From contig NZ_VFPQ01000002.1 of assembly GCF_006716785.1 (NCBI RefSeq), positions 434,001 through 498,000 on the forward strand: 64,000 nucleotides of DNA, written 5' to 3'. Source of the DNA: Thermopolyspora flexuosa. Its GTDB lineage: Bacteria > Actinomycetota > Actinomycetes > Streptosporangiales > Streptosporangiaceae. A program made the position numbers and the translations under genes. The notes beneath the pieces were generated by a model, which was given only the letters and a program-made list of their open reading frames with translations, was not told the DNA's origin and did not search any database. Positions 8,210-15,509 of the stretch are shown here, in pieces. Numbering within the stretch: the first letter of the stretch is position 1; the number at the start of each line of letters is the position of its first letter.

Positions 8210-8524
8210 GCCCGTGCGGCGAGCGCGCCCGGACCCCTGGTCGTCGGCCGTGGGGACCCTGATGACGGCCGACGCGCCTGCTCCGGGTCCGGGTCGGGGT
8301 CGAGGCCGGTACGGCCTCGCCGCGCTCGCCGGGACGCGCGTACCGCGGCCTGCCGGCGCCCGTCCGGGCGGGCGGCCGGCCCGTGCCCACCTGGCAGGTC
8401 TGTGGTCCGCGGTCACCGAGCCCGGCCCGCCCGGCGGCCCACCCTCACCCAATCCGATCGAATCGGCGACGGCGCGGCGTCGGCACGATCGGGGCGGGGC
8501 CGCCGGGCGGTGCCGTTCGGCGGT
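8210..8524. other. Convergent intergenic region, nothing recognised
   Basis: Between the methyltransferase and the convergent CGSC operon. It is uniformly GC-rich; no ORF with credible motifs, no clear terminator with a T-run and no small-peptide gene with an FxLD-like motif were seen on either strand. Confidence 0.5.
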
Positions 8525-8773
8525 TCAGTGGCCCGGGGTGTCCGCGGGCAGCTCGATCCGATCCAGCGAGTACGGCGTGCCGGCCAGCGCGTCCGACAGG
8601 ATGGCCTGCATCACCGGCAGCGGCACCAGGCAGTCGGCGCACGCGTCCGGCCCGGCCTCGATCCGCACCACGACCTTCTCCCCCTCGCCGACCTGCCAGT
8701 CGAGGCTGTAGCCGTCGGAGGCGAGCATCTCCTTGAAATGGCCGAACGCCGCATCCAGGGTCTTTTGCGTCAT
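8525..8773 (-). CDS. Small NifU C-terminal-like CxxC protein
   Basis: An 82-residue protein resembling a NifU C-terminal domain in layout: an N-terminal helix (DAAFGHFKEMLASDGYSLDW), a beta-hairpin (EKVVVRIEAG) and a Cys pair in DACADCLVP (Cys45 and Cys48), followed by a helix (VMQAILSDALAG). NifU-type domains carry iron-sulfur clusters through CxxC. The resemblance is by eye and moderate. The ATG at 8773 overlaps the TGA of the upstream gene (TGATG), so it is the last, coupled gene of the CGSC operon. A role in metal or sulfur handling for that pathway is an inference. Confidence 0.6.
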   Translation of the reverse strand: MTQKTLDAAFGHFKEMLASDGYSLDWQVGEGEKVVVRIEAGPDACADCLVPLPVMQAILSDALAGTPYSLDRIELPADTPGH

Positions 8774-9867
8774 CACACATCCCTCACCGGCGCGATCGAA
8801 GGGGCGTCCCCCCGCGGCCCGAAGGTCTCGATGATCGTCGACACCCCGGCGTTGTTCGCCCCGGCCACCGCGATCAGGATCGCCTCGGGGCTGTTGAGCG
8901 CCGGCACCCGCTCGGGGGTTTCGGAGGCCGAGGCGGTGTCGGGGATGGCGTCGGGGTGGTCGGACGGCAGGCGCCAGCGGCTCAGCCGGGAGATGGCGTC
9001 CTTGCCCACCGCCTTGAGCTCCTCGCGGGTGTTGACCGCGTTCTCATAGACAAAGCGGCGCACGTCCTGCTTGCTCCAGCCGCAGGAGGCGAACATCTTC
9101 GCATGCTCGGGGCCGAGCACGATCAGCACGCTGGTGGTCTCGTGGATCAGCGCGCCGGTGCGGCGCACGCTGTCGGCAAGGTCGCGGCCGAGCTGTTCGG
9201 GGATGCGGGTGTGGCGGGCCTCGATGTGCATGCACGAGCGGATCGTCAGCCCGGTCACCGCGCTGGTCTCAGCATCCAGGCCGTGTTCGACGTGGAACGG
9301 CTCCCAGGGGGAGTCCTCTTCGTTTTCGGCGATGCAGGCGCTGTATTTGCCGAAGGTGGCCTGGGTGGCCTGGTCGAGCTGGTGGGGGCGTACCCCGAAC
9401 ACGTTGATCGCGGTCAGGCGGATCGCCCGCCCGATCGTGGCGTTGGCGCGAAAGCCGGAGCCGAAGACGTTGCCTTTGCTGTTGAGCCCGATGCGGTCGC
9501 GGATGGGGCCGTTGACCATCAGCAGCGGGGCGGTGCCGGTGGTCGACTGCCAGATGCCCTTCTTCGGGTAGGGCTCTTTGGCCAGGGCGTCCCAGCCGGC
9601 GAGCACGACGGGGAAGTACTCGGGCAGGCATCCGGCCAGGGCGGCGTTGATCGCCGCCAGGCGGACGGTGAGCTTGCGGTTGAGGTGCGGCATGACAAAC
9701 AGCACCTCATCGGGGTCCCGGCCGGTGGTGGCGAGGAACTCGGCCAGGTAGGACTCGGTGACCGGGACGACCGGCAGGCCGTCGGTCCAGCCGTTTCGGG
9801 CGTAGTGTTCCATGGCCGCGCGGATGGCGGCGGCGTCGACGGCCGGGGTGTCGAGCTTGGTGCTCAT
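8773..9867 (-). CDS. Conserved protein with DGLPVVP motif, partner of UGSC-family protein
   Basis: A 364-residue soluble protein of unknown function. The N-terminus has WTDGLPVVPVTESYLAEFL, a motif I associate with proteins fused to or adjacent to UGSC-family proteins. Further features: AAINAALAGCLPEYFPVVLA, TTGTAPLLMVNGPI, GSGFRANATIGRAIRLTAIN, CIAENEEDSPWEPFHVEHG and, in the C-terminal half, a Rossmann-like LIVLGPEHAKMFASCGWSK. Conserved-looking Cys, His and Glu clusters suggest an enzyme, perhaps working with the Cys pair of the CGSC protein. It is the middle gene, 76 bases after the CGSC gene and overlapping the NifU-like gene. Reaction unknown. Confidence 0.7.
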   Translation of the reverse strand: MSTKLDTPAVDAAAIRAAMEHYARNGWTDGLPVVPVTESYLAEFLATTGRDPDEVLFVMPHLNRKLTVRLAAINAALAGCLPEYFPVVLAGWDALAKEPYPKKGIWQSTTGTAPLLMVNGPIRDRIGLNSKGNVFGSGFRANATIGRAIRLTAINVFGVRPHQLDQATQATFGKYSACIAENEEDSPWEPFHVEHGLDAETSAVTGLTIRSCMHIEARHTRIPEQLGRDLADSVRRTGALIHETTSVLIVLGPEHAKMFASCGWSKQDVRRFVYENAVNTREELKAVGKDAISRLSRWRLPSDHPDAIPDTASASETPERVPALNSPEAILIAVAGANNAGVSTIIETFGPRGDAPSIAPVRDV

Positions 9868-9943
9868 GATCTGCGATCAGCCCTCGTAGTCGATCAGGGG
9901 GTCAGGAAAGGGACGGGTCGGGGGTGGGAGCCGGGGTGGGGGG

Positions 9944-10483
9944 TCAGTTTTCCAGGCCGAGGATGCGCTGGATGTCCGGCAGCACCTCCAGCACGCGCTG
10001 GCGCAGCTCGGTCTCGTCGCAGCTGGCCACGGGGTGGCGTACGGCGACGAACTCGTAGCCGGAAAAGCCTTGGAGCTGGGCCATGGCGCGGCCGGAGACG
10101 AGGAAGGAGTCGGAGACGATGGCGACGGCGGGGATGCCGGCGCGTTCGAGCATGATGCCGTCGGCGACGGTGGCGGCGCTGCAGGAGCCGCAGTCGCCGA
10201 CGGCGGTGATGACCAGGTCGCATTCGGCGGTGAGCTTGTTGAGGACCTGCTCGGTCATGGGGGTGCCGAAGTAGTCTTTGGCGTATTCGCGGACCTGGCC
10301 GGTGCCGTGGCGGGCCTGGAGTTCGCGTGCCACGTGCCGCAGCAGGTTGGTGGCGTTGGGTTTGGTGTTGTCGAGCAGGCCGATGGTCAGGCCCTGCAGG
10401 GTTCCGGGCCTGGGGGCGAGGGTGGTGTCGGCGGCCTGGTCGGCGTTGCCGGTCGGGTCGAGCAGGTGTTCGAGTTCGGGCAT
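9944..10483 (-). CDS. UGSC-family protein, cysteine (CGSC) form
   Basis: A 179-residue protein with a C-G-S-C motif at residues 98-101 in VITAVGDCGSCSAATVADG. This position is selenocysteine (UGSC) in some marine bacterial homologues; here it is a TGC codon, so the cysteine version. The fold looks alpha/beta with LTIGLLDNTKPNATNLLRHV near the N-terminus and IPAVAIVSDSFLVSGRAMAQ after the motif. A redox or thiol-transfer role is plausible from the Sec/Cys exchange, but no function is known. ATG 10483 follows AGGAGG. It is the first gene of a three-gene operon divergent from an IclR regulator. Confidence 0.8.
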   Translation of the reverse strand: MPELEHLLDPTGNADQAADTTLAPRPGTLQGLTIGLLDNTKPNATNLLRHVARELQARHGTGQVREYAKDYFGTPMTEQVLNKLTAECDLVITAVGDCGSCSAATVADGIMLERAGIPAVAIVSDSFLVSGRAMAQLQGFSGYEFVAVRHPVASCDETELRQRVLEVLPDIQRILGLEN

Positions 10484-10555
10484 GTCCCCGGACGCCTCCT
10501 GGGTTGGGTCATGGGGGTGCTTGGTGGTCAGCTAAGCACGACCCCGGATGGATGA

Positions 10556-10572
10556 CAAGATTGTGAACAATA
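10556..10572. promoter_or_regulatory. Candidate IclR operator 1, contains ATTGTGAACAAT palindrome
   Basis: The 17-base element ACAAGATTGTGAACAAT includes a perfect ATTGT-GA-ACAAT palindrome at 10561-10572. It sits 73 bases upstream of the CGSC start codon (10483) and matches a second copy at 10934 at 13 of 17 positions. Confidence 0.45.
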
Positions 10573-10933
10573 TTGCCCGACAGATTGTCGTCCGTGCAGC
10601 CGCGACGGCGGATCTCTCTCCCCGGACATGGCTCCGCCCCGTGGCAGAAGGGATCCGCGGATGGGACGTCGGTACGGCACGCGACAGCGCGCGGGCGCAT
10701 ACCGCACACCGCGATGGCGGGGTCACCGAACGGTCGCACGCTCCGCGGGTCCGCGGGCGAAGCCGCGAACGGGGCCGGGTCTCCTCGCCCCGGCGGAGAG
10801 CGACACCACATGCCGAGCGCGTACGGGCTGTGCGGGCCGGCGGCGGGGCCGGCCGCGTACGCGTGGCCGTCGACGAGCACCGTCGGGCGCTCCGGTCGCC
10901 TTCCTGTCGACGTTTGCAGCGTAGTTATCGTTT

Positions 10934-10950
10934 ACAGGATTGTCCATAAT
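10934..10950. promoter_or_regulatory. Candidate IclR operator 2
   Basis: ACAGGATTGTCCATAAT matches the element at 10556-10572 in 13 of 17 positions and lies about 155 bases upstream of the IclR start codon. Two related sites flanking a divergent promoter region fit autoregulation plus control of the CGSC operon. A shorter third copy (ACAGATTGTC) is at 10581-10590. Confidence 0.4.
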
Positions 10951-11104
10951 CGCCAAAGCGGGTGGGTGTGTGGGGGAATGACCAATCCATCCCGATATGT
11001 CCCCACCGCCGAGGTTGTGGCAGGCCCTGACCTGCGCGGATGATGCAGGCGCGCCCTCGGCCCGACGTGGCCGCCGGGCCGGGGTGCGGAAGGAGCGGAT
11101 CGAC

Positions 11105-11890
11105 ATGGCGAACGAGCGGCGGTCGGTGCTCCGCCGAGCGCTGCGCATCCTCGACACGATCAAGGATGCAGGGGAGGGGCTCAGCCTCTCCGAGATCAGC
11201 CGGCGATCGGGGGTTCCGCTCAGCACCACCCATCGCATCGTCGGTGAGCTGCACGAATGGGGTGCGCTCGAGCGCGACGAGTCCGGCGAGTACCGGATCG
11301 GGCTACGGCTGTGGGAGGTCGCGGCCGCCACCCCGCGGTCCGGCGGCCTGCGCAGCGTGGCCCTGCCGTTCATGCAGGACCTCTTCGAGACCACGCACCG
11401 GGGCGTGCACCTGGCGATCCGGGAGAAGGACCAGGTCGTCTTCGTCGAGCGCTTCCTCAGCCCGGAGACCGCCACCGACCGGACCCGCGTCGGCGGCAGG
11501 TACGAGCTGCACGCCACCGCGATCGGGCTGGTCCTGCTCGCGCACGCCCCCACCGAGCTGCAGGAGGAGATCGTCACCGGCCCGCTCAACGGGCCGAACT
11601 GGCACCCCCCGATCACCGAGCGGGAGCTGCGGCAGAAACTCGCCGACATCCGCCGCGCCGGCTACGCCACCAGCGTGGTCCGCAACGAGCACCTCTCGGT
11701 GGCCGCCCCCATCTACAACCACACCGGCCAGGTGGTCGCCGCGCTCTCCCTGATCCTGCCGCTGAACGAGCCGTACGGACCGAGCCTCGCCCATCTCCTC
11801 GCCACCGCGCGCGGCATCTCCCGTGCGTTGGGCGCCCCTCAGGGGCGGATACGACCTGCGATGCCTTCCAATATGTGGAAAGGTGGCTAG
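11105..11890 (+). CDS. IclR-family transcriptional regulator
   Basis: A 261-residue IclR protein. The winged helix-turn-helix occupies the first 75 residues (GLSLSEISRRSGVPLSTTHR, then DESGEYRIGLRLWEVA). The effector-binding domain includes HLAIREKDQVVFVERF, YELHATAIGLVLLAHAP and SVAAPIYNHTGQVVAALSL, all usual IclR landmarks. ATG 11105 is preceded by GGAAGGAG. IclR proteins mostly control catabolic operons and sense an intermediate. Its position between the divergent CGSC operon and the downstream ABC transporter makes it the probable regulator of both. Confidence 0.9.
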   Translation: MANERRSVLRRALRILDTIKDAGEGLSLSEISRRSGVPLSTTHRIVGELHEWGALERDESGEYRIGLRLWEVAAATPRSGGLRSVALPFMQDLFETTHRGVHLAIREKDQVVFVERFLSPETATDRTRVGGRYELHATAIGLVLLAHAPTELQEEIVTGPLNGPNWHPPITERELRQKLADIRRAGYATSVVRNEHLSVAAPIYNHTGQVVAALSLILPLNEPYGPSLAHLLATARGISRALGAPQGRIRPAMPSNMWKGG

Positions 11891-11895
11891 GCAAT

Positions 11896-11927
11896 GACGC
11901 TTATGAGACGCAAGTCTCATTCGCGTC
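11896..11927. terminator. Hairpin with GCAA tetraloop between iclR and transporter genes
   Basis: Arms gacgcttatgagac (11896-11909) and gtctcattcgcgtc (11914-11927) pair at 12 of 14 positions around a GCAA loop, a GNRA-type stable tetraloop. It begins 6 bases after the regulator stop, so a terminator or attenuating hairpin is most likely; as DNA, ATGAGAC/GTCTCAT could also be an operator. Confidence 0.55.
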
Positions 11928-11969
11928 GACTTTGGCTGTGAGTCGACACCAACGCATCGAGGAGACGAC

Positions 11970-13058
11970 GTGCGTACTACCCCCCGCAACGAGCTCCCGT
12001 TAAGCCGACGGTCCTTTATCAGCCGCACCGCCCTTGCCGTGACCGCGGCCACAGCCGGAGGCGGACTCCTCGCCGCCTGCGGCACCGAGTCCGAGACAGG
12101 AGGTGGTGGTGACTCTTCCGGGGGCGGCACCCGGAAGATGACCTTCCTCAGCCCGATTCCCCTCGAGTCGCTCTCCCTTGCGCCCGAGCTGCTCGCGGTG
12201 GCCGGAGGCTACTTCGAGAAGCACGGGCTCGAGGTGGAGCTGCAGGCCACGAAGGGGACGGCCCAGGCGATGCAGACCCTGCTGTCCGGTGTGGCGCCGG
12301 TCGCCCGCATCGGCCAGATCGACGCGATGACGGCGATCGCCACCGCCGGCCAGCCGCTGGTCAACATCGCCATGCCGTTCCGCACCACCGCGCTGCGGTT
12401 CGTCTACAGCAAGAAGAACCACCCGATCGAGAAGCCCCAGGACATGGTCGGGACGATCATGGGCGTGCCCTCCGAGGGCGGGACCAGCGACAAGGTCGTC
12501 TCCCTGGTGCTGGCGAACGCGGGCATCGCGCCCACGGAGGTCAAGCGCCAGGTCGTGGGCCTCTCGCCGGGCACGTTCAACCTTGTCCAGCAGGGGCGGA
12601 TCGCCGGCTACGTGGTGAGCATCGACACGGCCAACATCCTCACCGCACAGAATCCCGATGCGGGGGTGTTCGACCCCACCAAGTACGTCAAGTCGGACGG
12701 CCAGCTCTACGCCACCACCAAGGAGAACCTCACCAAGGAGGCGGACAGCCTGCGCCGGTTCCTCGCGGCCATCCGCGAGGCGATGGCGTTCATGGTGGCC
12801 GACGAGAACTTCGACGAGACGATCACCATCCTGCGTGGCAAGTACAAGTTCGCCACCCTCGACAACGACGCCATCGCCCGCGCGAGCCTCGGCATGCTGC
12901 GCGAGAGCTGGACCGGGGGCGATCGCAGCAAGCCCCTGCTCGTCACCGACGAGGCGGCGTGGGCGGCCGGATACAAGGAACTGACCGACGCAGGGCTCCT
13001 CCAGTCCGGCGAGGACCCGAAGTCCTGGTTCGACAACAGCCTGTTGCCCAAGTCGTAG
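11970..13058 (+). CDS. ABC transporter substrate-binding lipoprotein, nitrate/sulfonate/taurine (SsuA/NMT1) type
   Basis: A 362-residue exported binding protein. The N-terminus has a twin-arginine motif (SRRSFI, residues 12-17) and a lipobox ending LLAAC with Cys37, so it is probably a Tat-exported lipoprotein. The mature part shows SsuA/NMT1 features: LAPELLAVAGGYFEKHGLEVE, MQTLLSGVAPVARIGQIDAM, and a C-terminal helical region. GTG 11970 follows GAGGAG. With the ATPase and permease genes it forms a complete importer. Substrate is unknown; this family carries small anions such as sulfonates and aromatic or heterocyclic acids. Confidence 0.9.
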   Translation: MRTTPRNELPLSRRSFISRTALAVTAATAGGGLLAACGTESETGGGGDSSGGGTRKMTFLSPIPLESLSLAPELLAVAGGYFEKHGLEVELQATKGTAQAMQTLLSGVAPVARIGQIDAMTAIATAGQPLVNIAMPFRTTALRFVYSKKNHPIEKPQDMVGTIMGVPSEGGTSDKVVSLVLANAGIAPTEVKRQVVGLSPGTFNLVQQGRIAGYVVSIDTANILTAQNPDAGVFDPTKYVKSDGQLYATTKENLTKEADSLRRFLAAIREAMAFMVADENFDETITILRGKYKFATLDNDAIARASLGMLRESWTGGDRSKPLLVTDEAAWAAGYKELTDAGLLQSGEDPKSWFDNSLLPKS

Positions 13059-13103
13059 GCCTCGCGGGCCGGCCGACGGGCACGTATCGACGAAAGGAGC
13101 CGG

Positions 13104-13964
13104 ATGTCCCCGGACAGCGCCGAGGCGGTCAAGACGACCGCCGGAGCCCGGCAGAGCTCCCGAACCGGGGCCGCCGGAGCGGCGAAACTCGAGCTCATCG
13201 GTGTCGGCAAGGAGTTCCGCACCAAGCGTGCGCACACCGTCGCCCTGTCGGACATCAATCTGACGATCAACGACGGCGAGTTCGTCTCGATCATCGGGCG
13301 GTCGGGATGTGGCAAGACCACGCTGCTGCGCATGCTCGCAGGGCTGCTCAGTCCCACGACCGGACAGATCCTGGTCGAGGGCAGGTCGCTGTGGAACGGC
13401 ACCAAGGTCGATACCTCCGTCGTGTCGCAGCTCGGCGTGGTGTTCCAGGAGGCGAACCTCTTCCCCTGGTACTCCGTGGCCGAGAACATCGCGCTGCCGC
13501 TGCAGCTTCGCGGTGACGACAAGGCCTCGCGGATGAAGCGCGCGTACGAACTCGCCGAGCTCGTCGGGCTCGGCGGGTTCGAGCGCTCCTACCCGCGGGA
13601 GCTCTCCGGCGGCATGCGGCAGCGCGTCGCGATCGCGAGGGCGCTGAGCATCAACCCGAAGCTGCTGCTGATGGACGAGCCGTTCGGCGCCCTCGACGCG
13701 CTCACCCGCGAGCGCATGAACCTTGAGCTGCAGCGGATCTCGCTCGCCACCAAGGCGACGGTGGTCTTCATCACCCACGACATCAACGAGGCGGTGTTCC
13801 TCGGCGACCGCGTCGTGCACCTGACGCCCCGGCCCGGCCGGATCCACCAGATCCGTACGATCGACTTCCCCAAGCCGCGGAGCATCGACGTGCAGACCGA
13901 GCCGGAGTTCGGCGTCATCGTCCGGGAACTGCGCCACGCGCTCGACGAGGACGAGAAGAGGTGA
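13104..13964 (+). CDS. ABC transporter ATP-binding protein, TauB/SsuB type
   Basis: A 286-residue ATPase. Walker A GRSGCGKTT is at residues 65-73, the Q-loop is in GVVFQEANLFPW, the signature LSGGMRQR is at about 167, and Walker B LLLMDEP is followed by FGALDALTRE and the H-loop VVFITHDINEA. The N-terminal 28 residues precede the usual domain start and are low-complexity. It lies 45 bases after the binding-protein gene and overlaps the permease gene by GTGA, indicating one transcript and translational coupling. Confidence 0.93.
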   Translation: MSPDSAEAVKTTAGARQSSRTGAAGAAKLELIGVGKEFRTKRAHTVALSDINLTINDGEFVSIIGRSGCGKTTLLRMLAGLLSPTTGQILVEGRSLWNGTKVDTSVVSQLGVVFQEANLFPWYSVAENIALPLQLRGDDKASRMKRAYELAELVGLGGFERSYPRELSGGMRQRVAIARALSINPKLLLMDEPFGALDALTRERMNLELQRISLATKATVVFITHDINEAVFLGDRVVHLTPRPGRIHQIRTIDFPKPRSIDVQTEPEFGVIVRELRHALDEDEKR

Positions 13965-14767
13965 GGGGCGTGTCCCGCGATCGATCCCGCAAGCTGCTGC
14001 CCTGGATCAGCACGCCGATCATTCTCGTGCTGGCCTTCGTCGCCTGGGACGTCTTCGTCCGCGTCTCCGAGATCTCCGACGCGGTGCTGCCGCCGCCGGG
14101 CCGGGTGCTGTCGGAGATGGTCACGGTGCTGACCACGGCGGAGACCTGGGAGCACGCCTGGATCACCACCTCGGAGACCCTCGGCGGCTTCCTCATCGCC
14201 CTCGTGGTCGGCGTCGTGGCCGGCGTGGTGCTGGGCAAGGTGCCGTGGCTGGAGCTGAGCCTCCGCCCGGTGATCGTCGCCTCCCAGGTGGTGCCGAAGG
14301 TCGCGCTCGTGCCGCTGTTCGTGATCTGGTTCGGGTTCGGGATCACCTCGAAGGTGGTCATCTCCGCGATGCTCGCCTTCTTCCCGATCATGCTGAACAC
14401 GCAGCTCGGCGTGCGCTCGGTGGAGGCGGGCCAGCGCGAGGTGATGCGCAGCCTCAACGCCACCCGGTGGCAGACGTTCCGGCACCTGGAGATGAAGAGC
14501 ACGCTGCCGTACGTGCTCGCCGGCATGGAGGTCGGCATCGTGCTCGCGATCATCGGCGCGATCGTCGGCGAGTACCTCGGCGGCAGCGAGGGGCTCGGCT
14601 ACATGCTGGTGCGCACCCTCAACGACCTCAACGCCTCGGCGATGTTCGCCACCACCATCCTGCTGTCGCTCATCGGCCTGCTGCTCTACTTCGCGGTCAA
14701 CGCGCTCAAGCGGTTCCTCATCCCCTGGCACGAGTCCGTCTACGCGCAGCAGGACCTCAACGGCTGA
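13961..14767 (+). CDS. ABC transporter permease, TauC/SsuC type
   Basis: A 268-residue integral membrane protein with about six transmembrane segments. The cytoplasmic coupling loop is visible as EVMRSLNATRWQTFRHLEM, close to the EAA motif of importer permeases, followed by LPYVLAGMEVGIVLAIIGAI. Proline-rich VLPPPGRVLSEM after TM1 is typical of the SsuC family. GTG 13961 overlaps the ATPase stop by four bases. It completes the importer adjacent to the CGSC operon. Confidence 0.93.
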   Translation: MRGVSRDRSRKLLPWISTPIILVLAFVAWDVFVRVSEISDAVLPPPGRVLSEMVTVLTTAETWEHAWITTSETLGGFLIALVVGVVAGVVLGKVPWLELSLRPVIVASQVVPKVALVPLFVIWFGFGITSKVVISAMLAFFPIMLNTQLGVRSVEAGQREVMRSLNATRWQTFRHLEMKSTLPYVLAGMEVGIVLAIIGAIVGEYLGGSEGLGYMLVRTLNDLNASAMFATTILLSLIGLLLYFAVNALKRFLIPWHESVYAQQDLNG

Positions 14768-14784
14768 CAAGACCACCCTCCCGG

Positions 14785-14807
14785 GGCCCGGTTCTCCCGG
14801 CCGGGCC
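14785..14807 (+). terminator. Probable terminator of transporter operon
   Basis: A 7-bp GC stem (ggcccgg at 14785-14791 and ccgggcc at 14801-14807) lies 18 bases after the permease stop. No T-run follows, as is usual in high-GC actinobacteria. Confidence 0.4.
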
Positions 14808-14958
14808 TCGGGGCGGGTCAGGGATCCCGGCCCAGGGTACGGCCCGCCGTACCAGGGGTGGGGAGGCGGGGCTCCCCTGCCGGCCTCAGGGCGGAACCAG
14901 GGTGACGCCGGGGTGAATCCGGATATACGCGGCGATAAGTCGCGGGCAGTGTGGAGGC

Positions 14959-15390
14959 ATGAGCGAACTGCAGCCACACCCGGTGAAACAGCTTCGGCGT
15001 ACCCGTCACGGCCGCATCGTCGCGGGCGTCTGCTCCGGCATCGGCGACTTCATCGGCGTCGACCCCAACATCGTCCGCGTCGCCCTCGCCATCGCGAGCT
15101 TCTTCGGCGGCCTCGGCATCGGCGTCTACGCCGTCGCCTGGCTGATCATCCCCGAGGAGGGCAAGAGCGGCTCGATCCTGCAGGACCTGATCGACAAGCA
15201 GAAGGCGCGGCAGGCCGACGGCTCCTGGCCGCGGATCCAGTGGCCGACCCCGTCGTCCACCACGCCGACCACGTACGGCAACGGCGCCCCGTACGGCCCG
15301 GCCGAGGCGGCGCCCCAGCCCGGGCCCCAGCCCGAGCAGGCCCCGACCGGCCCGCGTCCCACCGGCGAGCGGCCGGGGACGGATGTCTGA
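14959..15390 (+). CDS. PspC domain-containing membrane protein
   Basis: A 143-residue protein whose first 66 residues are a PspC domain: RRTRHGRIVAGVCSGIGDFI, IGVDPNIVRVALAIASFF and one hydrophobic helix (about 38-64) ending AWLIIPEE. The cytoplasmic tail is charged, then proline/alanine-rich and disordered (PAEAAPQPGPQPEQAP). In actinobacteria single PspC domains act in envelope stress or in membrane-associated signalling complexes. It is a stand-alone gene downstream of the transporter operon. Confidence 0.85.
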   Translation: MSELQPHPVKQLRRTRHGRIVAGVCSGIGDFIGVDPNIVRVALAIASFFGGLGIGVYAVAWLIIPEEGKSGSILQDLIDKQKARQADGSWPRIQWPTPSSTTPTTYGNGAPYGPAEAAPQPGPQPEQAPTGPRPTGERPGTDV

Positions 15391-15509
15391 CCGCCGGCCC
15401 TCCCACCGGGGCCGCTCGCTCTCGCCCGGCCGGGCGGGACCGGGACGGCCCGGTGGGGGAGCCACGACCCGCGGGCGGCCAGCCCGCACCCGCGTGGTGG
15501 CGGGGCCGG

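Larger units (their letters stand above)
10484..11104. promoter_or_regulatory. Divergent control region between CGSC operon and IclR gene
   Basis: 621 bases with no credible coding sequence. Two lower-GC islands, at about 10545-10600 and 10920-11010, lie near the two divergent start codons and each carries a related operator-like element. The middle part (10600-10900) is GC-rich and featureless to my eye. Confidence 0.6.

Noticed and set aside
9944-10483. Selenocysteine-containing UGSC protein
   Set aside because: The motif codons are TGC (Cys); no in-frame TGA or SECIS-like element is needed or seen.
10548-10949. 133-codon open frame in the CGSC/IclR control region
   Set aside because: Arg/Ser/Ala-rich translation without motifs or ribosome-binding site; it runs through both operator-like elements, so a regulatory region is the simpler reading.
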